Shown: positions 1 through 6,589 of the stretch, in pieces
Position numbering within the stretch: the first letter of the stretch is position 1
How the letters are laid out: each line of letters opens with the position of its first letter
NCBI GenBank assembly: GCA_016181985.1
Contig: JACOYG010000024.1
Coordinates: 1-11,061 of the forward strand
DNA from: Candidatus Nealsoniibacteriota bacterium
GTDB lineage: Bacteria; Patescibacteriota; Minisyncoccia; Minisyncoccales; MHMH01
Direction: 5' to 3'
Length of the DNA: 11,061 nucleotides
The notes under the pieces: generated by a model
Told to the model about the DNA's origin: nothing
The model's input: only the letters and a program-made list of their open reading frames with translations
Databases searched by the model: none
Translations under genes and position numbers: made by a program

Positions 1-2351
1 TTCTGATTGAGGGATTTCGTAAATCCCTCATTTTGCGGTTTCAGGGAAACTTTTAAAATGGTTTGAGCGATATTGGTTTCAATCATGTCTAGTAATTTTT
101 TGAACATTCTATGGCCTTCGGTTTTATATTCAACCAAAGGATCCTGCTGGCCGTAAGCGCGAAGCCGAACGGAATCGCGCAAGGCCTCCATCTCTTCCAA
201 GTGCTCCATCCAAAGCGTATCCAAGGTCCTCAAGGAAACAACCTTAGCAACTTCATTAAAGTTTTCTCCCAACTCTTTCTCTTTTTCTTCAAACGCTCTT
301 TCCTCATCTGGCGTATTTATCCAACCCTTAATCTTTAATCTTAAATCCTTAATCTCTAACAATTCTCTCCTCTTTTTGTAAATAACCTCACGGTGCTTGT
401 TCAAAACATCGTCGTAATCAAGAAGATGCTTTCTCAAGTCAAAATTCATGCCTTCAATTTTTGATTGGGCCGATTCGATGGCTCCGGAAATTATTTTAGC
501 CTCAATCGGTTCGTCTTCGGGAATTTTCAAAAATCCCATCAACGATTTTATTTTCTCTCCGCCGAAAATACGCATTAAGTCATCTTCCAAAGAAACTAAA
601 AACTGCGAAGAGCCCGGATCCCCCTGCCTGCCCGACCTTCCCCTAAGCTGATTATCAATGCGCCTCGCTTCGTGGCGCTCTGTGCCGATAACATGAAGGC
701 CACCTGTCTCAATGACCCTTCGCATCTGTTCAGGGTCATTTTGGGGGTTACCCCCCAAAATGATATCCACCCCTCGGCCGGCCATATTGGTTGCTATGGT
801 TACAGCCCCTAATTTTCCCGCTTGAGCGATAATTTCGCCCTCTTTTTCATGATTCTTAGCGTTTAAAATTTGATGAGGTATGCCCTCTACATCCAATAAT
901 TTTCCCAAATACTCATTTTTTACTATGGAAGTAGTGCCTACTAAAACCGGCTGGCCTGCTTTATGCCTTTCTTTAATTTCTTTTACCAGAGCTTTGAATT
1001 TGCCGTTCTCCGATTTATAGATTCTGTCCGGCAATTCCTGCCGTTTCATCGGCTTATTTGTGGGAACAACCACTACATCCAATCCGTAGACCTTATCAAA
1101 TTCTTCGGCCGAAGTGGCGGCCGTGCCGGTCATGCCCGATAACTTTTTATACATTCTGAAATAATTCTGGAAAGTTATGGAAGCCAAAGTCAAAGATTCG
1201 GGCTGTACCGCAACCCCTTCTTTCGCTTCCACCGCCTGATGAAGTCCGCCCGACCATCGGCGTCCCGGCATTAATCTGCCCGTAAACTCATCAACGATAA
1301 CGACTTCCTCGTTCCCCGACGCTCCGGTCGGGGCAGGTTGCACCACGTAATCTCTGTCTTTTTTGAATAAAACTTCCGCTCTTAACGACTGCTCCAAATG
1401 ATGAACATATTTGATGCCCTTCTCTTCATATATACTGCCCATGCCTAAAATTTCCTCCACTTTATTTATACCTTTCTCGGTCAGGGTAACCGCCTTCATT
1501 TTTTCATCTATCTCATAATCAGTTTTTGAGTCCAAACGAGGGATTATCTTAGAAAATTCCTGATACCATTTCGAAGATTCCATGTCGGGAGCGGAAATAA
1601 TCAATGGGGTCCTGGCTTCGTCGATCAAAATAGAGTCCACTTCGTCAACAATGGCATAATTATAGCCCCGTTGAACTTGCTGAGATAAATCATAAACCAT
1701 ATTATCCCGCAAGTAGTCGAATCCGAATTCATTATTGGTGCCGTAAGTGATATCGGCCGCGTATGCCTCTTTTCTCGAGCATGGCCTTAAGTAATCCTCA
1801 ATAACCTTGAATCCCCCTAGCGTATCTCTTTCTTTATCCCTGCTAGCCTCGGGATCATATATATATGCGGTATCATGAATGATGCAGCCGGTGGATAATC
1901 CCAGGGCGTGATAAATTTGGCCCATCCAAACAGCGTCTCTTTTGGCTAGATAATCATTGACCGTTATTACATGAACGCCATTTCCTTCAAGAGCGTTCAA
2001 ATAAGCGGGCAAAGTGGCAACCAAGGTTTTTCCTTCTCCAGTTTTCATTTCAGCAATCCGTCCCTGGTGTAAAACTATTCCTCCGATTAATTGCGTATCA
2101 AAATGTCTCTGACTTAAAGTTCTTTTGGCCGCTTCCCGGACCAGCGCAAACGCCTCCGGCAAAATATCAGTTTGGGCGGACGTCGGGTCTCCGCCCAATT
2201 TATTTTTCAATTCTTTGGTTTTTTCACGAAGCTGTTCATCGGTAAAACTCCCGAATTCTTTTTCGAGATTGTTGATTTCCTTAACTATCGGCTGAAGCTT
2301 TTTCACATATTTTTCGTTGGCATCGCCAAAAATTTTAGATACAATTGACAT
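1..2351 (-). CDS. secA: Protein translocase subunit SecA, C-terminus cut off by the window edge
   Basis: ATPase motor of the Sec pathway, driving preproteins through SecYEG at the inner face of the membrane. The frame is open for 783 residues from ATG at 2351 and leaves the window without a stop. Visible motifs: Walker A MKTGEGKT (about residues 102-109), Walker B/DEAD region DEVDSILIDEARTP (about 236-249), VDEFTGRLMPGRRW in the preprotein-binding/NBD1 junction, GTERHEARRIDNQLRGRSGRQGD in NBD2, and the scaffold helix segment TLDTLWMEHLEEMEALR. An extra stretch at about residues 164-199 is absent from E. coli SecA. The helical wing region between RRELL (about 660-664) and TLDTLW is only about 43 residues, against roughly 100 in E. 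coli as I recall it. Palindromic or low-complexity DNA lies in the frame at 8-30, 327-355, 711-763 and 1314-1333. It follows the EamA gene by 9 nt; no Shine-Dalgarno is visible. Identity is certain; the C-terminal zinc motif cannot be assessed. Confidence 0.97.
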   Translation of the reverse strand, partial: MSIVSKIFGDANEKYVKKLQPIVKEINNLEKEFGSFTDEQLREKTKELKNKLGGDPTSAQTDILPEAFALVREAAKRTLSQRHFDTQLIGGIVLHQGRIAEMKTGEGKTLVATLPAYLNALEGNGVHVITVNDYLAKRDAVWMGQIYHALGLSTGCIIHDTAYIYDPEASRDKERDTLGGFKVIEDYLRPCSRKEAYAADITYGTNNEFGFDYLRDNMVYDLSQQVQRGYNYAIVDEVDSILIDEARTPLIISAPDMESSKWYQEFSKIIPRLDSKTDYEIDEKMKAVTLTEKGINKVEEILGMGSIYEEKGIKYVHHLEQSLRAEVLFKKDRDYVVQPAPTGASGNEEVVIVDEFTGRLMPGRRWSGGLHQAVEAKEGVAVQPESLTLASITFQNYFRMYKKLSGMTGTAATSAEEFDKVYGLDVVVVPTNKPMKRQELPDRIYKSENGKFKALVKEIKERHKAGQPVLVGTTSIVKNEYLGKLLDVEGIPHQILNAKNHEKEGEIIAQAGKLGAVTIATNMAGRGVDIILGGNPQNDPEQMRRVIETGGLHVIGTERHEARRIDNQLRGRSGRQGDPGSSQFLVSLEDDLMRIFGGEKIKSLMGFLKIPEDEPIEAKIISGAIESAQSKIEGMNFDLRKHLLDYDDVLNKHREVIYKKRRELLEIKDLRLKIKGWINTPDEERAFEEKEKELGENFNEVAKVVSLRTLDTLWMEHLEEMEALRDSVRLRAYGQQDPLVEYKTEGHRMFKKLLDMIETNIAQTILKVSLKPQNEGFTKSLNQ
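8..30. repeat. Perfect palindrome inside secA, copy of a dispersed element
   Basis: Ten-base arms TGAGGGATTT and AAATCCCTCA flank a 3-base centre. The core GGATTTCGTAAATCC at 12-26 recurs as its reverse complement at 7741-7755, and 14 of its 15 bases recur directly at 7770-7783. In the secA frame it reads NEGFTKSL near the protein's C-terminal tail. Three copies in 11 kb suggest a dispersed palindromic repeat family tolerated in frame. Confidence 0.75.
327..355. repeat. AT-rich quasi-tandem repeat inside secA
   Basis: A run of near-repeats of CTTAATC/TTTAATC/TTAAATC. On the coding strand it reads GATTAAG-GATTTAAG-type units and encodes EIKDLRLKIK. It sits where the SecA helical wing domain should be and where about 60 residues appear to be missing compared with E. 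coli. It resembles in composition the AT-rich repeats inside murB. Confidence 0.55.
711..763. repeat. Two adjacent palindromes inside secA
   Basis: AATGACCCT (711-719) is complementary to AGGGTCATT (732-740) across a 12-base loop. Overlapping it, TCATTTTGGGGG (736-747) is complementary to CCCCCAAAATGA (752-763) across 4 bases. The coding strand reads IILGGNPQNDPEQMRRVIE, so part of the palindrome encodes the conserved LGGNP motif; the rest lies in a variable loop of NBD2. Confidence 0.6.
1314..1333. repeat. GC-rich palindrome inside secA
   Basis: CCCCGAC (1314-1320) and GTCGGGG (1327-1333) flank a 6-base loop. It encodes APTGASGN within DYVVQPAPTGASGNEEVVIV. E. coli and most SecA proteins have a short DGE-type turn between the two strands here, so this looks like an in-frame insertion of about eight residues in a surface turn. 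Confidence 0.6.
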
Positions 2352-2360
2352 AATAAAATT

Positions 2361-3242
2361 TTACGTTATTAAAATTACCCCGGCGAATATGAGCGAGATC
2401 GCCAAAACTTTTTGTAAAATTATCGATTTGCTGATTTCTTCTTTCAAGATAGAGGGGAAAAATCTGCTCAATACTACAGTAAATAATAAAACAAAAAATG
2501 AATCAAGCGAAGACATGGTGTTGACCAGAGTAATATATCCAATGGAAGCTGCTATAGCAATAAACACGAGGGCAGTTAAATTCATAATTTCGCTGGCGGA
2601 TATGGCAAAAATCACTCTATTGCCGTACTCTTTTATATTCCTGATTAATTCGGGAAAGTACAAAAACATAATAGGGGCCAACGCCAAGGCGCTGCCTATT
2701 CTCATGTAAGCGAAAATTGTCCAGAAATCGGCAAAATTTAAAAGATATTTTTGCAAAACGTATGAGGATGCAAAGAATACCGCAGATAAAATCAACGACC
2801 AAAATGCTTTGCCGACTTTTATGCTTAAAAAATTCTTAGAAGAAACAAAGACCGCCCCCATTACCAACAGAATAATCCCTAAATATTTAATCGGCGTGAA
2901 AATTTCTCCCAAAAATATTCCGGCAAAAATTGAAACAAAAATAGGAGAAATGTGATATATCGGGACGATTCTTGATATTTCTTCAGTTTTAACCACTCGA
3001 AAATAAAAAATGCTGCCAAAACCCCAAATAACTCCGGCGATAATGGAAAGCAGGATATTGAAATTTGAAAGCGGCGAAAACCCGTGAATAAAATAGACTG
3101 CGGCGCTGGCGGCTAATCCAAATATGCCTAGCGCCACAATAGGCACAAGGGGGTTTCTCACCAGCTTGGTGACGATATATTTGTCTATTATATAAGAAAT
3201 GCTCCAGCAAAAAGCGGCTAAAATTGAAAAAATTATCCACAT
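2361..3242 (-). CDS. EamA/DMT-family membrane transporter
   Basis: A 293-residue, very hydrophobic protein with about ten predicted transmembrane segments in two halves, each about 140 residues. This is the usual layout of the drug/metabolite transporter superfamily (two EamA domains). Family-like features are the first-helix aromatic/serine pattern (AAFCWSISYIIDKYI), the GVIWGFGSIFYFRVVKTEEISRIVPIYHISPIFVSIFAGIFLGE stretch characteristic of the end of an EamA repeat, and its weaker counterpart GYITLVNTMSSLDSFFVLLFTVVLSRFFP in the second half. Members export amino acids, nucleobases, sugars or drugs; the substrate cannot be read from sequence. Given the polyamine genes upstream in the same run, amine or metabolite export is conceivable but unproven. 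It starts at ATG 5 nt after the DUF1893 gene and ends 9 nt before secA. Length is normal for the family. Confidence 0.9.
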   Translation of the reverse strand: MWIIFSILAAFCWSISYIIDKYIVTKLVRNPLVPIVALGIFGLAASAAVYFIHGFSPLSNFNILLSIIAGVIWGFGSIFYFRVVKTEEISRIVPIYHISPIFVSIFAGIFLGEIFTPIKYLGIILLVMGAVFVSSKNFLSIKVGKAFWSLILSAVFFASSYVLQKYLLNFADFWTIFAYMRIGSALALAPIMFLYFPELIRNIKEYGNRVIFAISASEIMNLTALVFIAIAASIGYITLVNTMSSLDSFFVLLFTVVLSRFFPSILKEEISKSIILQKVLAISLIFAGVILIT

Positions 3243-3247
3243 ATTAA

Positions 3248-3649
3248 TTATTCTTTAAAACAATTTAAAAATTCTTCCGAATTTTTGCTGAGAGAGAGCT
3301 TCTCTATCGGGCAAAGATCGCTTTTATCGCGGTTCAGTATATTGGCGCAGTTTTCCTGAAAATAAAATTCAATTTTATATTCTTTCAAAACATTGGCGGC
3401 CGATTCGCTTCCCAGCGCGCCGTAAACAATTTTTGCCTTCGAATAGATCGCCAGCAAAGCCGCTCCTCTACCCACTATCTTATCAAAAATTACGAGATCT
3501 TTATAGCGGCGCTTCCCCGGCTTATTAACAAAATCGAGGAGTCCCCTGACTCCCGATTTTTTAGAACGGAATATTATTTTATCCTTCTGTCTGATTTCCA
3601 GTTCCCAGGAACTATTTAAGAATTTTTCAAACTCTTTTTGCAAAAACAA
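3248..3649 (-). CDS. DUF1893 (TM1506-like) protein
   Basis: A 133-residue soluble protein. It shows the DUF1893 pattern as I know it: an N-terminal strand pair with SKKSGVRGLLDF (29-40), DKIVGRGAALLAIY (56-69), a central YGALGSESAANVLKEYKI, and NRDKSDLCPIEKL (106-118), where family members have NRxGxxxCPME. The Thermotoga TM1506 structure has a cytidine-deaminase-like fold; no reaction is established. The only possible starts are TTG codons (none of the residues is Met), and the first overlaps the end of the ECF S component gene by 23 nt, implying translational coupling with that membrane protein. A 13-bp imperfect palindrome at 3530-3560 falls in the conserved SGVRGLLDF codons. Family assignment is good, function unknown. 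Confidence 0.85.
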   Translation of the reverse strand: MFLQKEFEKFLNSSWELEIRQKDKIIFRSKKSGVRGLLDFVNKPGKRRYKDLVIFDKIVGRGAALLAIYSKAKIVYGALGSESAANVLKEYKIEFYFQENCANILNRDKSDLCPIEKLSLSKNSEEFLNCFKE

Positions 3650-4154
3650 ATTTTTGAAGAAGATAAATAATAATCGGAATTAAAGCTATTTGTAAAATAA
3701 TTCCCGGCCAGCTCATCTCAAAAGATTTTATGGGATTCGTTTTTAATCCGAGCCCTAAAACCATCAGCAATCTTGCCAAACGCCCCAAAAACATGGCTCC
3801 CAAAAGAGCGGTAAAAATATTGAAATTTTTCTCCCTTAAAATGCCGGCTGAAAAACCGTAAATAGCCAGTTCCAGCATAGTTTCGGGTAAAATGGCCATA
3901 GGCGGCAAGTGAGTGATGCCGTAACTAATTAACGGACTGGCTATACCGACAACAATTCCTGCCCTCCAGCCAAAAAGCAGGCCGGCGATTATCACAAAAA
4001 AATGCATCGGCAAAAATACCGGGCCGGCGACGTGAAACTGATGAGCCAGCCAAGGAAAGAAAACCGCCGAAGCCGTAAAAACCGCTGAAAAAATATAATA
4101 TTTCACTTCGCCGAAAACCAAAACCTTCGGGAGTATTTTTGTTTGAGTTATCAT
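3627..4154 (-). CDS. ECF transporter S-component-like membrane protein
   Basis: A 175-residue integral membrane protein with about five or six hydrophobic segments. The block MHFFVIIAGLLFGWRAGIVVGIASPLISYGITHLPPM followed by ETMLELAIYGFSAGIL is typical of the substrate-binding S components of energy-coupling factor transporters (vitamin/metal importers): a GxxxG-like packing helix, then a loop and a conserved MxExxxYG helix. S components need the EcfT/EcfA energising module; no such genes are in this window, so it would have to use a shared module encoded elsewhere. The substrate cannot be told. It starts at ATG 22 nt after the GNAT-like gene with an AT-rich, Shine-Dalgarno-free leader, and overlaps the DUF1893 gene by 23 nt. 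Confidence 0.8.
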   Translation of the reverse strand: MITQTKILPKVLVFGEVKYYIFSAVFTASAVFFPWLAHQFHVAGPVFLPMHFFVIIAGLLFGWRAGIVVGIASPLISYGITHLPPMAILPETMLELAIYGFSAGILREKNFNIFTALLGAMFLGRLARLLMVLGLGLKTNPIKSFEMSWPGIILQIALIPIIIYLLQKFVFAKRV

Positions 4155-4176
4155 ATATTTATTTTAGTATTATAAT

Positions 4177-5202
4177 TTATAAATCTTCTTTACCGGCTTT
4201 ATTTTCCACTTTATCGGCGGCTGTATGTTCGTGAATTATTGTACCAGATTTTTGAACATTAAGCCTTCCTTCCCTATCCAATAAAATTAATTTACTCTCA
4301 CCTCTTGAAAATTGCTTTTTTAATTTTTCCTCCATGGCATCAACTTGCTTATTGGCCAATATAAAAGCATCATCATTATCGAATTCTGATCTTTTCCACT
4401 TATAGCACCACCTATTAAAAGCGTCTACTATTTCAAGAACTTCCCGACCATCGATTTCCTGTCGGCCATCCATCATGGCCACAGAAAAATGTTCCGGGGC
4501 TATGCCAGCCCCCTTAGCCGACTTACCGGTTTTCGGATTTCGTTCAGTGGGGGGTTGAATATATTTCACTTCTTCTAAACTATTTTCCCCGAGCTTAATG
4601 TAGGCTCTTTTTAAACCCACTTTATTCCAATACTTCTCGGACGTGCCGGTAGTCTCTCCGGCGAAAGCTTTGAGTGTTTTTCCTCTGGCTTTGGACTCCC
4701 TGTCGGCATCCATTAAAGCGGAAATATACAACTCTCTTGCAAAACTTTTTTGCCTTAATCCCTTTTCGGTTACTGCGTAAGCGACCATAAAAACGGTTTG
4801 GTCTAAATCGCGGCCTTCTTTATCTTTTAAATTCAAGAGTCCGCCCATAAAACACGAAACGACGTCTCCTTTTTCGTTCTTCAAAATATGTATTTTATAA
4901 TACACTGGTTCTTTCTCGCCAATCGGAGCATCTCCTTTTATGGCCTCTCTCAAAGTATCTATCAGTTCCGTTTCTTCAGAGCTGAATGTTTTTTCCATGA
5001 TATCGTGAACTTTTTCAACTTCCGGCTGTTCGGGCGATTTTATTAACTCTATCTTAAATTTTTCTCCATCGCGCTCGATAATAGAAACGCCGCCCCCTTC
5101 TTCTTGGCGCAAAAAGGAAGATTCTTGCCTAATCTTCTGAATGATTTTTTCTATTCTAGATTCTTCCTGGATATTTTTTTCGGGGGGTATATTTTCAAAC
5201 AT
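4177..5202 (-). CDS. GNAT-like acetyltransferase-domain protein of unknown role
   Basis: 341 residues from ATG at 5202 (MFENIPPEK...). A TTG three codons earlier is possible, but the ATG has a purine-rich GAAGAG just upstream and lies 9 nt after the SET gene. The N-terminal 60 residues are charged. Residues about 60-205 look like a GNAT fold: a DQTVFMVAYAVTEKGLRQKSFARELY stretch (about 134-159) resembles motif A strand plus the acetyl-CoA pyrophosphate loop, though the usual RxxGxG/A is degenerate here (RQKSFA). YWNKVGLKRAYIKLG (191-205) matches the YxKxGF element that closes the fold. The C-terminal 130 residues (KYIQPPTERNPKTGKSAKGAG..., then a helical, lysine-rich region) are not recognised. 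Donor and acceptor are unknown. Its position directly behind SET and agmatinase allows a role in polyamine or protein lysine acylation, as speculation only. Confidence 0.65.
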   Translation of the reverse strand: MFENIPPEKNIQEESRIEKIIQKIRQESSFLRQEEGGGVSIIERDGEKFKIELIKSPEQPEVEKVHDIMEKTFSSEETELIDTLREAIKGDAPIGEKEPVYYKIHILKNEKGDVVSCFMGGLLNLKDKEGRDLDQTVFMVAYAVTEKGLRQKSFARELYISALMDADRESKARGKTLKAFAGETTGTSEKYWNKVGLKRAYIKLGENSLEEVKYIQPPTERNPKTGKSAKGAGIAPEHFSVAMMDGRQEIDGREVLEIVDAFNRWCYKWKRSEFDNDDAFILANKQVDAMEEKLKKQFSRGESKLILLDREGRLNVQKSGTIIHEHTAADKVENKAGKEDL

Positions 5203-5211
5203 ACTCTTCAA

Positions 5212-5745
5212 TCAATGATTTTTCTTAATTGACGCAACTAATCTTTTTATTTTCTCTTCAAGATACCACGAAAAATAACCTTGATTTTTCTTTTGAAATT
5301 TCGGATCTTTCCATGATATTCCATTTATAACTTTCCTGCAAATTTTGAACCCGCATTCACACAAAATTTTTAAACCTCGGCTATCGGTTGTTTCGTAATC
5401 AAAACAAATTTCTTCTCCGGATTCTATGTTTCTTCTCGCCACGAGAATATTCTGCCCCTTGACTCCCGCATTGGGATCGCAACTATGATTAAACATTTCG
5501 GCATCATCAAGATCTGAAACTTTTTTGGGACCCAAATAAAAACCTTCATAAATCTGAACCGGATAATCAAATCTTAAAATCTCTTGCGGTAACTTTTTCA
5601 TTTCCCCTAAGGAGATAACATACCCCCCCCACAAAGCTATAAGTTCGCCCCTTTTGATTTTTTCCTTGGCGAATACCCCTTTCCCCATTATTTTACTTTT
5701 CCTCGCCTCTGCTTTGGGAGTCAAATATGAATGCCGTTTTTTCAT
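5212..5745 (-). CDS. SET-domain protein, putative protein-lysine methyltransferase
   Basis: A 177-residue compact SET protein that would transfer a methyl group from S-adenosylmethionine to a lysine. Motifs in order: GKGVFAKEKIKRGELIA (21-37; the first SAM-binding strand), WGGYV (39-43), FNHSCDPNAG (85-94; the NHSCxPN knot motif) and GEEICFDY (110-117; catalytic Tyr). A post-SET-like cysteine segment, CECGFKICR (129-137), joins C89 as a candidate zinc site, followed by a lysine-rich tail. The ATG overlaps the speB stop as ATGA, so it is translationally coupled to agmatinase. An eight-base G run on the coding strand (5623-5630) encodes the WGG motif. Small bacterial SET proteins are widespread but their substrates are mostly unknown; ribosomal or DNA-binding proteins are possible targets. 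Confidence 0.9.
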   Translation of the reverse strand: MKKRHSYLTPKAEARKSKIMGKGVFAKEKIKRGELIALWGGYVISLGEMKKLPQEILRFDYPVQIYEGFYLGPKKVSDLDDAEMFNHSCDPNAGVKGQNILVARRNIESGEEICFDYETTDSRGLKILCECGFKICRKVINGISWKDPKFQKKNQGYFSWYLEEKIKRLVASIKKNH

Positions 5746-6584
5746 GCCACATAATTTATTATTTTATAAACTAATTTGGCGGCTAGAAAATCCGGGGCGT
5801 GAAAGCCGGGCATCGGATCAAGCTCAACTACGTCGGCTCCGATGATTTTCTTTTTCTCGGAAATTTTCTTTATTAAATTCAGAGCTTCATACCAGCCCAA
5901 TCCGCCGGGCTCAGGGGTTCCCGTAGAGGGCATAATCGAAGGATCCAGGGCATCCAAATCAAACGTCAGGTAAACCTTATCCTTAAGCGAAGAAATAATT
6001 TTATCTGCGGGCAACCCCGGAGCTAAAAACACGCTTTTAGCTTCCACCCCTTCTGAAACGCTTCTTATTCCCACCTGAGTTATTGAAATACCCAAATCTT
6101 TAATTCTTTTCATAACACAAGCGTGATGGTGCTTTGTTCCCTCAAATTCGTCCCTTAAGTCGGTATGAGCGTCAAATTGTATAACTGAAAAATCTGAAAA
6201 TTTATCCTTAAAAGCCTGAACCGCGCCCAAGGTAACGGAATGTTCGCCGCCAAGCATTACGGGAAATTTTCCGTCCTGCAATAGCTTGCCCGTGACATTT
6301 TTTATACGGGCCATTGTTTCTTCCGGCGAATTTTTTGACGGTTCCAAAAAAGGCATCGTGAAAATTCCGGCCTTTGAGGCATCTTTCTTGGTTTCAACGT
6401 CATAAAATTCAATATGCCTTGAAGCGTCAATGATCGCCTGGGGGCCGTCTTTTGTGCCCGATTTCCAATAAGTGGTGGAACTGTAAGGAACGGGTAAAAC
6501 GGCTACCTTGGATTTTTGATAGTTTTGCTCATTCAGGCCCAAGAAATTAAACGGTTCGGTTGTCGGATAGTTAAAATTCTTCAT
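5742..6584 (-). CDS. speB: Agmatinase (ureohydrolase family)
   Basis: A 280-residue binuclear-manganese ureohydrolase, predicted to hydrolyse agmatine to putrescine and urea. Metal-ligand motifs are intact: GGEHSVTLG (112-120, His115), DAHTDLRDEFEG (138-149; Asp138, His140, Asp142) and DLDALDPSIMPSTGTPEPGG (209-228; Asp209, Asp211). The SxHHHACVMKRI region (about 151-161) matches agmatinases rather than arginases. Length is slightly short of the usual 300 because the N-terminus is compact. It starts at ATG only 5 nt behind the DHS-like gene and its TGA overlaps the SET start. Presence of PdaD in the same operon supports agmatine as substrate. Guanidinobutyrase-type specificity cannot be excluded by sequence alone. 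Confidence 0.95.
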   Translation of the reverse strand: MKNFNYPTTEPFNFLGLNEQNYQKSKVAVLPVPYSSTTYWKSGTKDGPQAIIDASRHIEFYDVETKKDASKAGIFTMPFLEPSKNSPEETMARIKNVTGKLLQDGKFPVMLGGEHSVTLGAVQAFKDKFSDFSVIQFDAHTDLRDEFEGTKHHHACVMKRIKDLGISITQVGIRSVSEGVEAKSVFLAPGLPADKIISSLKDKVYLTFDLDALDPSIMPSTGTPEPGGLGWYEALNLIKKISEKKKIIGADVVELDPMPGFHAPDFLAAKLVYKIINYVA

Positions 6585-6589
6585 TTAAA

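Noticed and set aside
2317..2709. Plus-strand 130-codon frame
   Set aside because: It lies antisense to the EamA gene and the secA start; hydrophobic content mirrors the membrane gene on the other strand.
3530..3560. 13-bp imperfect palindrome inside the DUF1893 gene
   Set aside because: It encodes the conserved SGVRGLLDF motif of the family, so the symmetry may come from required codons; there is no second copy in the window, so I do not call it an inserted element.
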